A stretch of DNA of 64,000 nucleotides from JAABRU01 sp050180235 (GTDB lineage: Bacteria; Desulfobacterota; Desulfobacteria; Desulfobacterales; Desulfococcaceae), in assembly GCA_050180235.1 (NCBI GenBank), contig JBFXEJ010000003.1, positions 74,058 to 138,057 of the forward strand. Direction: 5' to 3'. Below are positions 34,479 to 44,878 of the stretch, piece by piece (position 1 is the stretch's first letter; each line of letters begins with the position of its first letter). Below the pieces are notes generated by a model. The model was given only the letters and a program-made list of their open reading frames with translations, was not told the origin of the DNA and made no database searches. Made by a program: the position numbers and the translations under genes.

Positions 34479-37400
34479 ATGAAAAAAATACAACTCATTG
34501 TTTTTATTCTTTTGGGAACCGTGATTCCGGGGATTTGCTCTGAAAATTCCGAATCCCGCGCACAGGGGCGGAACCCTGTTTTTGCACAGTTCAGGGAAAT
34601 TTCCGTTGCCTGTCCGATAGCCGCTCCGCCGTATTCATACAAAGATGAAGACGGTCTGGTGAAAGGTTACGTCATTGACATCTGGCGCATGTGGTCGGAA
34701 AAGACAGGGATTAAAATCAGTTTCATGCCTGAATCATGGCAGGCAGGTATTGATATGGTCTGTTATGGAAAAGCTGATGCGTTTGCGGTTAATGTTTGTC
34801 TTGAAGATCAGAAATCGTGTTTAGATGATGTTACTCCGGTCGGGCGGGATAGCGGATATTTTTTCTGGCGAAAAAATATTTCAGGATTGAAAGGCATTGA
34901 AGATTTAAAAGGATTCAGAATCGGTGTTGCCAAAGGATCCGCGGAAGAAAGTTATCTCAGAAAACATTTGCCTGCCGCTGTTTTGGAAGTGTTTCCAAAT
35001 AATCATGACATGTTTGATGCGATTAAAAAAAGGGAAATTCCGGTCTTTCTGAATACACTTCAAGATACCCTCCGGCTTTTGAAACAATACGGTTTGGAAA
35101 CCGATTTCCAGTTTGATCCCCAAAACCCGCTGTACACCGTAACCGGCTATGCAGCGGTGAAAAAAGGTGATACGGCTCTTGCAGAAGCCCTAAAACAGGG
35201 CATGGATCTGATTACTGCGGATGAAAGAGCTGCCATTGAAAGAAAATGGCTGAACAAATCGTTTGTCAAAACCGAAGATACCCTGATGATTTCATTTCCC
35301 GTCGGCTTTTCGCCCTTTATGTTTCTGAATGCCGAAGGCAGTCCGTCAGGCATGTTTGCGGATATTTGGCGGTTATGGGCGCAGAAGACCGGAAATAAAA
35401 TCGAATTTCTTCCTGCCGATACATGGAAAACCGGCATTGAATACCTGAAGAACGGCAGGGCGGATATTCATGCAGGACTTTTTTTCGCCCCGGAGCAATA
35501 TGAAGGGATAGGCTTTTCTCAGCCCTTTTACGAATCAGGCGTGAGCATCTTCTTTTCCTTAACCTACGGCAAAATTTCACAGATTGCCGAGTTGTCAGGA
35601 CAGAGTATCGGTGTTGTTCGGGGAACCTCTCAGGAACTGTATCTGAAAAAATACCATCCTGAAATCCGTGTTTCAGAGTTCGGTACACGGGATGAAATGA
35701 TTTACGCTGCAAGAGACGGAAAAACCAAAGGCTTTATTTCCATAACAGGATTGGCACTCTCGGATTTGTCCCGTCTGGGATTATCCGGTGAGTTTGAAAG
35801 CCTGCCGCAGGTTCTTTACACCGGTAAGTTCTGTGCGGGTGTTCTGAAACAAAATACAGAGCTGATGTCCCTTGTGAATAAAGGCTTTGATGCAATATCA
35901 GATAAAGAATTTGCTGAAATCGAAAATCGGTGGATACCTGATCCTAAAAATCGTTATTTCAAGCCGGATAAGAAAAATATCCGCCTGACTGTCAAAGAAG
36001 AATCGTGGCTCAGACAGCATAAAACCGTCCGGTTCGGTTTTGTTGAAGGGGCGGAGCCTGTTTCGTATTATGAAAATAACGAATATAAAGGACTTCATAC
36101 GGATTACCTCAGACTTATCAGTGAACGCACCGGTATCCGGTTCGAATATGTTTCTGTTATTCAGGCTGAATTTGATTTGAGAGCAAAGGCATACGAATTT
36201 GATATGTTTCCGTCTTTTAATGTTCCGCAGCGCAAATCATATTCAGATTTCACAAATCCGATTATGGAAATGACGTCTGTTATCATCACAAGAAGCGATG
36301 AACAGTTTATCAGCAGTATCAGCGTGTTGAAAGGTAAAAAAATAGCCGTTCTGAAAGGATTCGGACTCAACAAACCGCTGTTTGACAAACATCCTGAAAT
36401 CAGACTTATTCAAAAGGAAACCATGTTGGAAGCACTGAAAGAGGTTTCCGATTTCAAAGCAGATGCCGCCATCTTACCAACTATATCTGCCTGCTGGCTG
36501 ATTCAGAAACATCGTTTAGTCAATCTGAGAATCGCAGGAATTGCGGATCATCCGCCTGAACCATATATGTATGGAATTCGCAAAGAGTATCCCGAACTGC
36601 TCAGTATTATCAACAAAGGCATTGATTCCATTACCAAAGAAGAGCATGAGGCAATCCTGCAGAAATGGTTCACGGTTAAGGTGGAACATAAAGCAGACTG
36701 GTCTGAAATTTGGCACTGGTTTTTGGGAATCTCAGGTTTTTTTACCGGTATTCTGTTAATATCGCTTTTATGGAATCGGCGGCTGACAAGAGAAATTGAC
36801 GAGCGCAGGCGGGCTGAGGAAACACTGAAAAGCAGCGAAGAAAAATTCCGGGCAATTTTTGAAAACAGCTCTTCCGCAACAGCAATTATGGAACCGGATA
36901 CCACCATATCAATGGCAAATAGCGAATTTTGCCGGATAGTCGGTTATTCAATAGATGAAATCATCGGAACGAGTTGGACACGGTTCATTCCGCCAGATGA
37001 TCTCGAACGATTGAAAGAATATAACCGCCTCAGAATTATCAATCCGAAGGACGCTCCTGAAAAATATGATTTCATGTTTTATAACAGAAACGGAGAATTA
37101 AGACATGCTTTTATGTCGCTTGCCATAATTTCCGGAATTAACCAAAAGATAGCATCATTCATTGATATCACTGATCGCAAGCAGGCGGAAGAATACCTGA
37201 AACGCAATGAAGCCCGACTGGAAAGCCTTCTGAGAATCTCACAGTACAAAACCGGAAATATCAACGAACTGCTGGATTACGCGCTGGACGAAGCCATTGC
37301 CCTGACAGGCAGCAGAATCGGATATATCTATTATTACAGTGAAGAGCGAAGGGAATTCACTCTCAACTCATGGTCAAAGGATGTGATAAAGGAATGCCGT

Positions 37401-39369
37401 ATCACAAAACCTTACACACTTTACCATCTGGACAGAACCGGCGTATGGGGTGAGGCTGTCCGGCAAAGGAAATCCATTATCATCAATGATTTTCAGTCTC
37501 CGCATCCGCTGAAAAAAGGCTATCCCGAAGGCCATGCCGCCCTGCACAGATTTATGACGGTTCCGATCATAATTGAAGATAAAATTCAGGCTGTGGTAGG
37601 CGTTGCCAACAAAGCATCCTATTATGATGATTCAGATGCCCGTCAACTGATTCTGATGATGGATTCGGTATGGAATATTGCTGAACGCAGAAAAGGCGAG
37701 GAAGAACTGAAAAAAGCCAAAGCAGACGCGGAAGCCGCAAACAAAGCCAAGAGTGCATTTCTGGCCGGGATGAGCCATGAACTGCGCACGCCTCTCAACG
37801 GCATACTGGGATATGCCCAGATTCTCAAAGACGATCCCTCACTTTCGGAAGATCACGGTAAAGGATTGACCATTATTGAAAAAAGCGGAAACCATCTCCT
37901 GTCCCTGCTCAATGACATTCTGGAACTGGCCAAAGTGGAATCCGGCAAAATTGAACTGACAGAGAGCGTTTTCCATTTTCCGGACATGATCCGCACCGTG
38001 AACAGCATGATTGAAGTGAGGGCAGAGAGAAAAGGCATAAGCTACTGTTATGAGGAAATTTCCTCAGAGGAAAAAGGAAAAATGCCTGTTTATCTGCACG
38101 GAGATGAGAAACATCTTATCCAGGTGCTGGTCAATCTGCTGGGAAATGCGGTGAAGTTCACAGAAAAAGGAAGCATCACCCTGAAAACAGAAAACAGGGG
38201 AACAGAACCGGGGAACGGTTTTGTGCTCCGTGTGCTGGGATTTGAAATCAGAGACACCGGCATTGGCATGACAGAACAGGATCTGGGAAAACTGTTCAGA
38301 CCTTTTCAGCAGGTCGGGGATAAGAAATTCCATGCCGGAGGAACCGGTCTGGGGCTGGTCATCAGCAAAACACTGGTGGAACTCATGGGCGGAAAACTTG
38401 ATGTCAGCAGTCAGTACGGCTCCGGCACAGTGTTTTCTTTTGAACTGAAACTGCGGGACGCGGAAGAGAAAAAAGAGAATCAGTTCGGAAACATCCGGAA
38501 GATTCTGGGTTACAAAGGGAAAAAGCACAGGATTCTCATTGCGGATGACAAAGAATTCAACCGTCATGTTTTCAGTGATCTGCTTTCGCCGCTGGGATTT
38601 GAAATCAGCGATGCGGAGAATGGGGAGGATGGGCTGGAAAAAGCACGGGAATTTCCGCCTGATCTCATTGTCACGGATCTGATGATGCCGGGAATGGATG
38701 GAATTGAATTCATCCGGAATATCCGGCAGTCACCGGAACTCAGACATATTCCAGTCATAGCTTCCTCCGCAAGTGTGTATGCGCAGGATCGGCAAAACAG
38801 CCTGGCTGCCGGTGCAGATGAATTCTTGGAAAAACCCATGGACATCGGGATTTTCATGGAGCAGTTGCAAAGGCTGCTGCATCTGGAATGGGATTATGAG
38901 GAAAAACTGTCCGGAGATATTGCTACAGACTGCCTGCCTTCGGAAGAGGTTCTGGAAAATATTTATGTGCTGGCAACAATGGGGGGATATCGGAGGACTG
39001 AACAATGTGCTGACTCTGCTGGAAGATTCGGGACACTCATCCGGAGCATTTATGGAAAAAATGAAAAAACTGGCTGCGGAATTTGATACAGAGGCCATTG
39101 CGGAAACCGTAAAGCAGTATCTTACCACGCCTGCGGAGAATTCGGATAAAAAAGAAACAGATATTGACATTTCCGCATCACTTGCAAAACTGCCGGAAGA
39201 GTGGAGGATTGAACTGCTGAATGCAAGTCATCTGTGCAGCCCGGATCATGCTGAAAGCGCAATAAAAAAAATCCGGCACCAGGATGTGCGGCTTGCTCAG
39301 GCATTGGAAAAACTTACGGATGAGTTCCATTTCGAGATTTTGCAGAATCTGCTTGAGAAATCTTTTTGA
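34479..39369 (+). CDS. Hybrid sensor histidine kinase with three periplasmic SBP domains, frameshifted near the 3' end
   Basis: The start at 34479 has GGGGAGG upstream and begins a signal peptide (KKIQLIVFILLGTVIPGICS). Three SBP_bac_3 domains follow (about residues 35-255, 265-490, 515-740), then a TM (WHWFLGISGFFTGILLISLLW), a PAS domain, a GAF domain, HisKA (MSHELRTPLNGILGYA), HATPase_c (GTGLGLVISKTLVELMGG) and a receiver (ADDKEFNRHVFSDLL; VTDLMMPGMDG). A run of six G at 38981-38986 shifts the frame, giving an early stop at 39086. With five G the protein continues IGGLNNVLTLLEDSG through a helical C-terminal region to 39369, about 1629 aa. The shift may be real or a sequencing error. Ligands are probably amino acids or related solutes. 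Confidence 0.88.
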
Positions 39370-39399
39370 TTTCAGCCTGTGTCCGGAATATTTCCCACT

Positions 39400-39665
39400 A
39401 AGTAGGTTTCCATAAATTTTCGTGTATAAAGTTTTCAGGATGTCCGGATCGGGGTTTCCCACAGAGGACACAGAGGAAAAAATTATGTTTATTAGGGACG
39501 GTTCCATAAATTTTATACCCGAAAATTTATGGAAGGTTACTTATCCGCTCTCTAAAGGCAGGCTGTTAAGTTCTTTAAAAAATCTCCTATAAAGAGGGGA
39601 CAAAGGGGGGTGTGTCCGGCAATGGGAAAAGACACCCCCCTGCCCCTCTAAAGGGGATGAGAAGG
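39400..39665. repeat. Cluster of mixed small repeats
   Basis: This gene-free stretch (39370-39729) holds a CCATAAATTTTCG box shared with the 165-bp repeats at 24.6 and 26.8 kb, one CCCACAGAGGACACAGAG unit (39458-39477), a hairpin TTCCATAAATTTT/AAAATTTATGGAA (39502-39534), and an imperfect inverted repeat of CTCTAAAGAGGGG/GGGGTGTGTC type at 39585-39655. Confidence 0.7.
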
Positions 39666-39729
39666 ATAAAAGTATATAAATTACTAATTTATATTGATAA
39701 AAATCCAAATATCAAAAAAAGGGGAAGAT

Positions 39730-40476
39730 ATGGAAAAGTGGCGCATTCATCCCATTGTCATGGGAACCAAGGTTTTTGACAAGAGCATGATGACCTATCA
39801 GTTCAACAACGGCCTGGAATACACCATTCCCATTTACTGCTGGTATATTGAAGGCGGAGATCGGAAAATACTGGTGGATACAGGGGAAATGAATCCGGTT
39901 CAGTCTGCCGCGCGGGAAGAATCCCTGCGCGGAAAGATTTACACCTTTGAGCAGGGGCTGGCCCGGTGGGATCTCAAACCCGAAGATATTGATATGGTCA
40001 TTCACACCCATCTGCACAATGATCACTGCGAAAACGACTACAAATGCGTGAATGCGGAAATCTGGGTGCATGAAAAGGAAATGGAGCGCATTCACAATCC
40101 CCATCCTTTGGATTACCGCTATCTGGAGGATTATATTGAAGAGGTGGAGGAAAACGGGCAGATTCGGCTTATGAACAAAGATACAGATATTCTGCCGGGC
40201 ATCCGCTGCATTCATACCCCTGTGCATACTGACGGAGGCATGACTGTTCTCATTGACACGCCTTCAGGAAAGGCTGTGATTACCGGTTTCTGTGTGATTC
40301 ATCAGAATTTCAGTCCCCCGCCTGAAATCCGGGGCATGGAAATGGAAGTGATTCCGCCCGGAACCCATGTGAATGTGTATGAGGCATATGACATTATGCT
40401 GAAGGTGCGGGATATGGCCGATATTCTCCTGCCCCTGCATGAACCGGCATTTGCCGTGATGGATACCATTCCCTGA
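39730..40476 (+). CDS. Metallo-beta-lactamase-fold hydrolase (AHL-lactonase-like)
   Basis: A 248-aa MBL-fold protein. The metal-binding motif is HTHLHNDHCEND (HxHxDH), with further ligands in IHTPVHTDGG and a C-terminal LPLHEPAF. The scaffold (IYCWYIEGGDRKILVDTG; LARWDLKPEDIDMVIHTHL) resembles the N-acyl homoserine lactonase group, but many MBL hydrolases share it and the substrate is open. The start at 39730 has GGGGAAG upstream. It stands alone between two repeat-rich gaps, so no pathway can be inferred from neighbours. Confidence 0.8.
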   Translation: MEKWRIHPIVMGTKVFDKSMMTYQFNNGLEYTIPIYCWYIEGGDRKILVDTGEMNPVQSAAREESLRGKIYTFEQGLARWDLKPEDIDMVIHTHLHNDHCENDYKCVNAEIWVHEKEMERIHNPHPLDYRYLEDYIEEVEENGQIRLMNKDTDILPGIRCIHTPVHTDGGMTVLIDTPSGKAVITGFCVIHQNFSPPPEIRGMEMEVIPPGTHVNVYEAYDIMLKVRDMADILLPLHEPAFAVMDTIP

Positions 40477-40603
40477 ATGGATTCCGGGTAGTGGGACTTT
40501 TGAGTACCCACTCACAATTTTTTTGGTATTTTTCAGGGCAAACCATGTGTTTGCCCTGAAAAACAGGGTAAGGTGATTTCCATTAATGATTATACCGTTT
40601 TTC

Positions 40604-40676
40604 GTAGGGTGGGCACGGCTTTCTGTGCCCACCGTTTCAGCAGGACGGCGGGCACAAAAAGCCGTGCCCACCCTAC
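40604..40676. repeat. 73-bp inverted-repeat element (GTAGGGTGGGCACGG ends)
   Basis: GTAGGGTGGGCACGGCTTT and AAAGCCGTGCCCACCCTAC are perfect 19-bp inverted repeats around a 35-bp centre that again contains GTGCCC/GGGCAC. It has no ORF. It is a candidate MITE or REP unit. Confidence 0.8.
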
Positions 40677-40694
40677 AATGATGGTACATTTTTT

Positions 40695-40806
40695 GGTAGT
40701 GGGTCAAACCTGTTGATGAAACAAAAATTCATGTTGCAGAGACAAGGCATGCCTTGTCTCTACGACGGAATCCCGGATTCAGAATCAACGGATTTGACCC
40801 ACCACC
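40695..40806. mobile_element. 112-bp MITE-like element, GGTAGTGGGTC ends and 8-bp duplication
   Basis: It begins GGTAGTGGGTCAAA and ends TTTGACCCACCACC. Both flanks are CATTTTTT (40687-40694 and 40807-40814), a perfect 8-bp duplication. Its ends match the 192-bp elements at 28074 and 55429, but the interior differs and carries a 22-nt palindrome centred on AAGGCATGCCTT. A solitary left end (GGTAGTGGGAC) lies at 40487-40497. Confidence 0.85.
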
Positions 40807-40898
40807 CATTTTTTCATGGAAATCGCCTAAGCACAGTAGCTTAGCCCTACAGTTCCCGCCTTGCTCAAGGTGAGTCAGCAGATCATCATAATTTTTTT

Positions 40899-43800
40899 AT
40901 GAAAAGTCTATACAAATATAGAGAAAATCGTTTACATAATCCATTCATCATGCCAAAAGACAAATATAGAGAAAATCGTTTACATAATCCATTCATCATG
41001 CCAAAATTCACTTGGGAACAGTCACTGATGGAATCTGCAGGAAATTTTTTCAGAAAAATATTTGATATACGGGAAGGGGAGGAACTTCGGGCTTTTCTGA
41101 TGTTCTCCTTTATCTTTCTGCTCATCTCCGCACTGATGATTGCCAAACCCGTTTGCAGTGCTCTGTTTCTTTCCCGGTTCGGTGCTGCCAGACTGCCATA
41201 TGTCTTCATTCTGGTGGCCTTCTGCGCGGCAGGCATGTCAAAATTCTACTCTGTGCAGATCAGACATTTTGATCTCTGCCACCTGATCCGCCGCACCCTT
41301 TACACGGCTGTATTTTCCCTGATTCTTTTCTGGGCACTGCTGTGCATGGATGTGGCAGGCGGAGCCGTGCTTTTCATTTTTTATGTGTGGACAGCCATTT
41401 TTGCGCTGGTTTCCTCTTCCCAGTTCTGGATTCTGGCCAACAGCATATTCAATCCCAGGGAAGCCCGGCGTCTGTTCGGTTTTATCGGCACGGGAGCCAT
41501 TGCCGGGGGGATTTTTGGGGGATACCTGACCCGCTTCACAGCCCAGTATCTGGGAAGCGTTCATCTGCTCTGGATCTGTGCGGGATTTCTTTATACCTGC
41601 ATTCCCATTGTGCGTACAATTCAGAATGCCTCCCGCAGAGATGAGGTTCTGCAGAAATTCCGCCAGGAAAAACAGATCCGTGAATCAGCGGACAGCCCTT
41701 TTCATATCATCCGCAATTCCCGGCATCTGCTTCTCACAGCAGGCATACTTGGCATTGGTGTGATCGCGGGCAGGATGGTGGAATACCAGTTCAGCGCAAT
41801 TGCTGTGGCGCAGATACAGGACAGCGACAGGCTGGCCGCATTTTTCGGTTTCTGGCTGTCCAACCTCAATGCGGCTTCTCTGTTTATACAGGTAATTGCC
41901 ACCCGGCGTGTGGTGACAGGACTTGGCGTGGGCGCATCACTGTTTTTTCTGCCTCTGGCCGTTTTGTCCGGCGCAGTACTGGTGCTGATTCATCCGGTGC
42001 TGTGGACAGCCATTTTTATCAAACTCTGTGACGGCAGCCTGAAAAATTCCCTTAACAAATCAGGAATCGAACTGCTGATTCTGCCTGTCCCATCGGATAT
42101 AAAAAAACAGGCCAAATCTTTTATTGATGTGTTTGCCGACAGTTTTGCCACAGGCATGGGCGGTCTGATGCTGCTCCTGCTTACGGAAACCATGCAGTTC
42201 CCGGTACGTCAGGTCAGTCTGCTGATGATTCTTCTCATTGGGCTCTGGCTTTATATGGTAGTTCTGGTAAGGCGGGAATACATCCGCTCCTTCCGCATGA
42301 AACTGGCGGGACAGTCCCAGCAGAGTGAAAAACCGCGGGATTTCAGAAATCCCTGCATCATAGTGGAATGCTGCGAAATTCTGGAAAAAGGAGATGTCTC
42401 GCGTACTGTGGAGACATTGATTATGATCCGGGAAATCCGGGATCCGCGCTTTGTTCCATTTTACCGGAAACTCATACGGCATCCGGATCCCCTTGTGAGA
42501 CGGGAAGTGCTGCGCAATGTATGTTTATGCAAACAGCCTGATTTTACACAGGAAGCAATGGAGCTTGTGCATGATCCGGATCAGAAGGTGAAAACCGGGG
42601 CCATTCATTATCTGTTCCGGAATCCCGGAGAAAAGGAGAAAGCCCTGATTCGGGAATACCTGCGGCATGAGGATTACAGAATCCGGGGGGCTGCGCTTTT
42701 GTCGCTGGCATGGGAAAGCCGGGGAAACCAGAAGCTCAAAACCATGTTTGATCTGTGCGGCATACTGAAAGAAAATCTGAGTGCCGCGTATCAGGTTCAG
42801 GATCAGGAAGAAGCCCGTTTTATCCGCATGAACTGTGCCCGTGTCATTGGTGCTGCCAATCTTCCGGATTTCCATCCCCATCTTCATATTTTTCTCAATG
42901 ATCCTGACACAGATATTGTGAAAGCCGCTATCCGCGGCGCCGGGGAAACCCGCAGGAAGGATTTCATTTCTGTGATTATGCCTTTTCTGGCAAAGGAGGA
43001 ATACCGGAAAGCAGCGGCACACGCTCTGAAGGATTTCGGGCCTGATATTGGGGATATACTTGCAGAATGGCTGAACAATCCCTTTGCAGACCGGAATATC
43101 CGTATCTGCATTCCGGATATTCTCGCTCAAATGGGAAAACAGAAGGCAGCAGATATTCTGAGCCTGAACATCCGTCACCCTGATCCGGCCATACGCTGTG
43201 AAGTTATAATGGCAATGAACCATATCCGGGTGCATTTTCCCTTTCTGAAATTTGATAACCGGCGTATTGTCCGCACCATACTGGAAGAGGCCAGGGAGCA
43301 TCTGGATCTGCTGACTGTTCTTTACAGTCAGGTTCAGAATTCCGGAAATGCTGCCGGTAATGTCCATAAACTGTCCCCGGCAAATTCCGCAGAGTCTTAT
43401 ATTTCTCAATCCAATGCAGATAAGACAGACCGGGAAGATCAGCAGAATGTTCGTGAGGCGCGGCATCAACTGATCCACGCTCTGGAAAAACGGCTGGATG
43501 ACAATCTGAAAAGGATATTCGGACTTCTGGGTCTCAAATATCCGCCACAGGAGATTTCCGATGTGTACCGCAACCTGCAGAGTGTGCGTGCGGATTTGCG
43601 ATCCAGTGCATTGGAATTTCTGGATAATCTGCTGGAAACAGATCTGCGCAGGGTCATCATTCCCATTATTGAGGCCGCACCCGCAGGTCTGGGTCATATT
43701 CCGGATCTGCGGGGCATGAAAATGCTCTCAGAGTATGAATCCCTGCGCGTGCTGCTGTCCGGGAAAGACAGCCGTATGCACATACGGGTACTGCGCCTGA

Positions 43801-43916
43801 TCGCGTGTATGAAGTCAGATCGTTATATTCCACTGGCCGGAGAAATGCTGGCCTCTTCTGATCCGGATGTCCGGGAAATGGCAGGAAGTATTTTAAAAGA
43901 TGCGGGTATGCTGTAA
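40899..43916 (+). CDS. ATP/ADP-translocase-like MFS protein with HEAT repeats
   Basis: A 1005-aa membrane protein. Residues ~50-470 have about 12 hydrophobic segments in the pattern of the NTT/Tlc nucleotide-transporter group (MIAKPVCSALFLSRFGAARLPYVFI; SQFWILANSIFNPREARRLF with the family N-P-R-E-A-R-R loop; FIGTGAIAGGIFGGYL). Residues ~500-1000 are HEAT-like repeats (DPLVRREVLRNVC; HEDYRIRGAALLSLA; HPDPAIRCEVIMAM; SDPDVREMAGSILKDAGML). Such NTT-HEAT proteins in free-living bacteria have no proven substrate. The first 40 codons contain a 16-residue tandem duplication, so the true start may be at 40899, 40951 or 40999. Confidence 0.8.
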   Translation: MKSLYKYRENRLHNPFIMPKDKYRENRLHNPFIMPKFTWEQSLMESAGNFFRKIFDIREGEELRAFLMFSFIFLLISALMIAKPVCSALFLSRFGAARLPYVFILVAFCAAGMSKFYSVQIRHFDLCHLIRRTLYTAVFSLILFWALLCMDVAGGAVLFIFYVWTAIFALVSSSQFWILANSIFNPREARRLFGFIGTGAIAGGIFGGYLTRFTAQYLGSVHLLWICAGFLYTCIPIVRTIQNASRRDEVLQKFRQEKQIRESADSPFHIIRNSRHLLLTAGILGIGVIAGRMVEYQFSAIAVAQIQDSDRLAAFFGFWLSNLNAASLFIQVIATRRVVTGLGVGASLFFLPLAVLSGAVLVLIHPVLWTAIFIKLCDGSLKNSLNKSGIELLILPVPSDIKKQAKSFIDVFADSFATGMGGLMLLLLTETMQFPVRQVSLLMILLIGLWLYMVVLVRREYIRSFRMKLAGQSQQSEKPRDFRNPCIIVECCEILEKGDVSRTVETLIMIREIRDPRFVPFYRKLIRHPDPLVRREVLRNVCLCKQPDFTQEAMELVHDPDQKVKTGAIHYLFRNPGEKEKALIREYLRHEDYRIRGAALLSLAWESRGNQKLKTMFDLCGILKENLSAAYQVQDQEEARFIRMNCARVIGAANLPDFHPHLHIFLNDPDTDIVKAAIRGAGETRRKDFISVIMPFLAKEEYRKAAAHALKDFGPDIGDILAEWLNNPFADRNIRICIPDILAQMGKQKAADILSLNIRHPDPAIRCEVIMAMNHIRVHFPFLKFDNRRIVRTILEEAREHLDLLTVLYSQVQNSGNAAGNVHKLSPANSAESYISQSNADKTDREDQQNVREARHQLIHALEKRLDDNLKRIFGLLGLKYPPQEISDVYRNLQSVRADLRSSALEFLDNLLETDLRRVIIPIIEAAPAGLGHIPDLRGMKMLSEYESLRVLLSGKDSRMHIRVLRLIACMKSDRYIPLAGEMLASSDPDVREMAGSILKDAGML
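40912..41007 (+). repeat. Tandem 48-bp duplication at the 5' end of the transporter gene
   Basis: Two adjacent 48-bp units (40912-40959 and 40960-41007) are identical except for the last base. Each encodes KYRENRLHNPFIMPK plus one variable residue. In-frame length (16 codons) keeps the gene open. Each unit carries an ATG (MPK), giving alternative starts. Confidence 0.93.
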
Positions 43917-44031
43917 ATTTTTTCCTTTCCCGCATAGGAGAATAGTTTTCCGCAGAGAACACGGCAGTGGAACTCTTTATACTGACATTGAGCAGGCCCC
44001 TGCAAGCAAGTATACCTGTATTACAGATCAT

Positions 44032-44057
44032 GAGAACAGGCTGGAAGCCTGTTCTGA
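44032..44057. repeat. GAACAGGCTGGAAGCCTGTTC hairpin repeat
   Basis: A 9-bp stem (GAACAGGCT/AGCCTGTTC) with a GGA loop, of the same short palindrome family as at 30870-30930 and 61080-61205. It lies in the gap before the VOC gene. Confidence 0.8.
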
Positions 44058-44091
44058 TTTATTTAAATGAGAACATCATAAAGGAGACAAA

Positions 44092-44544
44092 ATGATCCGC
44101 TACGTTCACACCAATATCATTGCACAGGATTGGCAGAAACTGGCTGATTTTTATATCAGCGTTTTCGGGTGCAGACTGAAACCTCCGCCCCGGAATCTGA
44201 AAGGAGACTGGCTTTCAAAGGCATCAGGCGTGAAAAATGCCGAACTCAAAGGCGCTCATCTGCTTCTTCCCGGATACGGAGACGATGGCCCCACTCTGGA
44301 AATCTTTTCCTACACAGAAATGCGGGAAAAGGAAAAATCCCTTGCCAACCGCAAAGGACTGGGGCATATTGCCTTCCGGGTGGATGATGTGGCCGGAATG
44401 TTCAGCAAAGTTCTGGAATCCGGCGGAAGCCCGGTGGGAGAAGTTGTCACGCAGGAAGTCAGTGGAGTGGGAATACTGACCTTTGCCTATGTTTATGATC
44501 CGGAAGGGAATATCATTGAACTGCAATCATGGAAAATGCCATAA
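44092..44544 (+). CDS. VOC superfamily protein (glyoxalase/bleomycin resistance-like)
   Basis: A 150-aa protein with two beta-alpha-beta-beta-beta modules typical of the VOC fold. The first metal-ligand His is in RYVHTNIIAQDWQKLADFYI, a second in LGHIAFRVDDV, and the Glu ligands are in PTLEIFSYTE and the C-terminal YDPEGNIIELQSW. Enzymes of this class act on lactoylglutathione, dioxygenase or epimerase substrates or bind antibiotics; the substrate cannot be told. AAGGAG precedes the ATG. It is monocistronic. Confidence 0.85.
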   Translation: MIRYVHTNIIAQDWQKLADFYISVFGCRLKPPPRNLKGDWLSKASGVKNAELKGAHLLLPGYGDDGPTLEIFSYTEMREKEKSLANRKGLGHIAFRVDDVAGMFSKVLESGGSPVGEVVTQEVSGVGILTFAYVYDPEGNIIELQSWKMP

Positions 44545-44641
44545 TCCGGTCATAAAGGATTGTAACAAAATAACCTGTACAATTTTTCTGCCCGGAACCC
44601 CTGCTGCATAAGCAATTTAGTTTATCCCATTACGCAGAAGA

Positions 44642-44722
44642 TTTGATGGTACAGCCACGAATTGCACGAATGACACGAATTACGGTTTGTGCATTCGTGC
44701 AATTCGTGGCTGTACTGTCAAA
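44642..44722. repeat. 81-bp inverted-repeat element
   Basis: TTTGAtgGTACAGCCACGAA, continuing TTGCACGAATG, is matched in inverse by CATTCGTGCAATTCGTGGCT and GTACtgTCAAA around a short centre. Thirty-odd bases pair on each side. No ORF. Shortly after, TTTGACCCACTATAG (44827-44841) resembles one end of the GGTAGTGGG elements. The gap 44545-44878 has no gene. Confidence 0.75.
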
Positions 44723-44878
44723 TTTTCTGAGATACCAGTGTTGAAAAAATCCGTAATGATTTGAATTATTATATAAAAATTTGAAAAACAAACCGGAATC
44801 CCGAAAGGGATGACATTATCAGCCGATTTGACCCACTATAGAAAATATTACAGTCAGATTCAGAGACATGGAAACACA

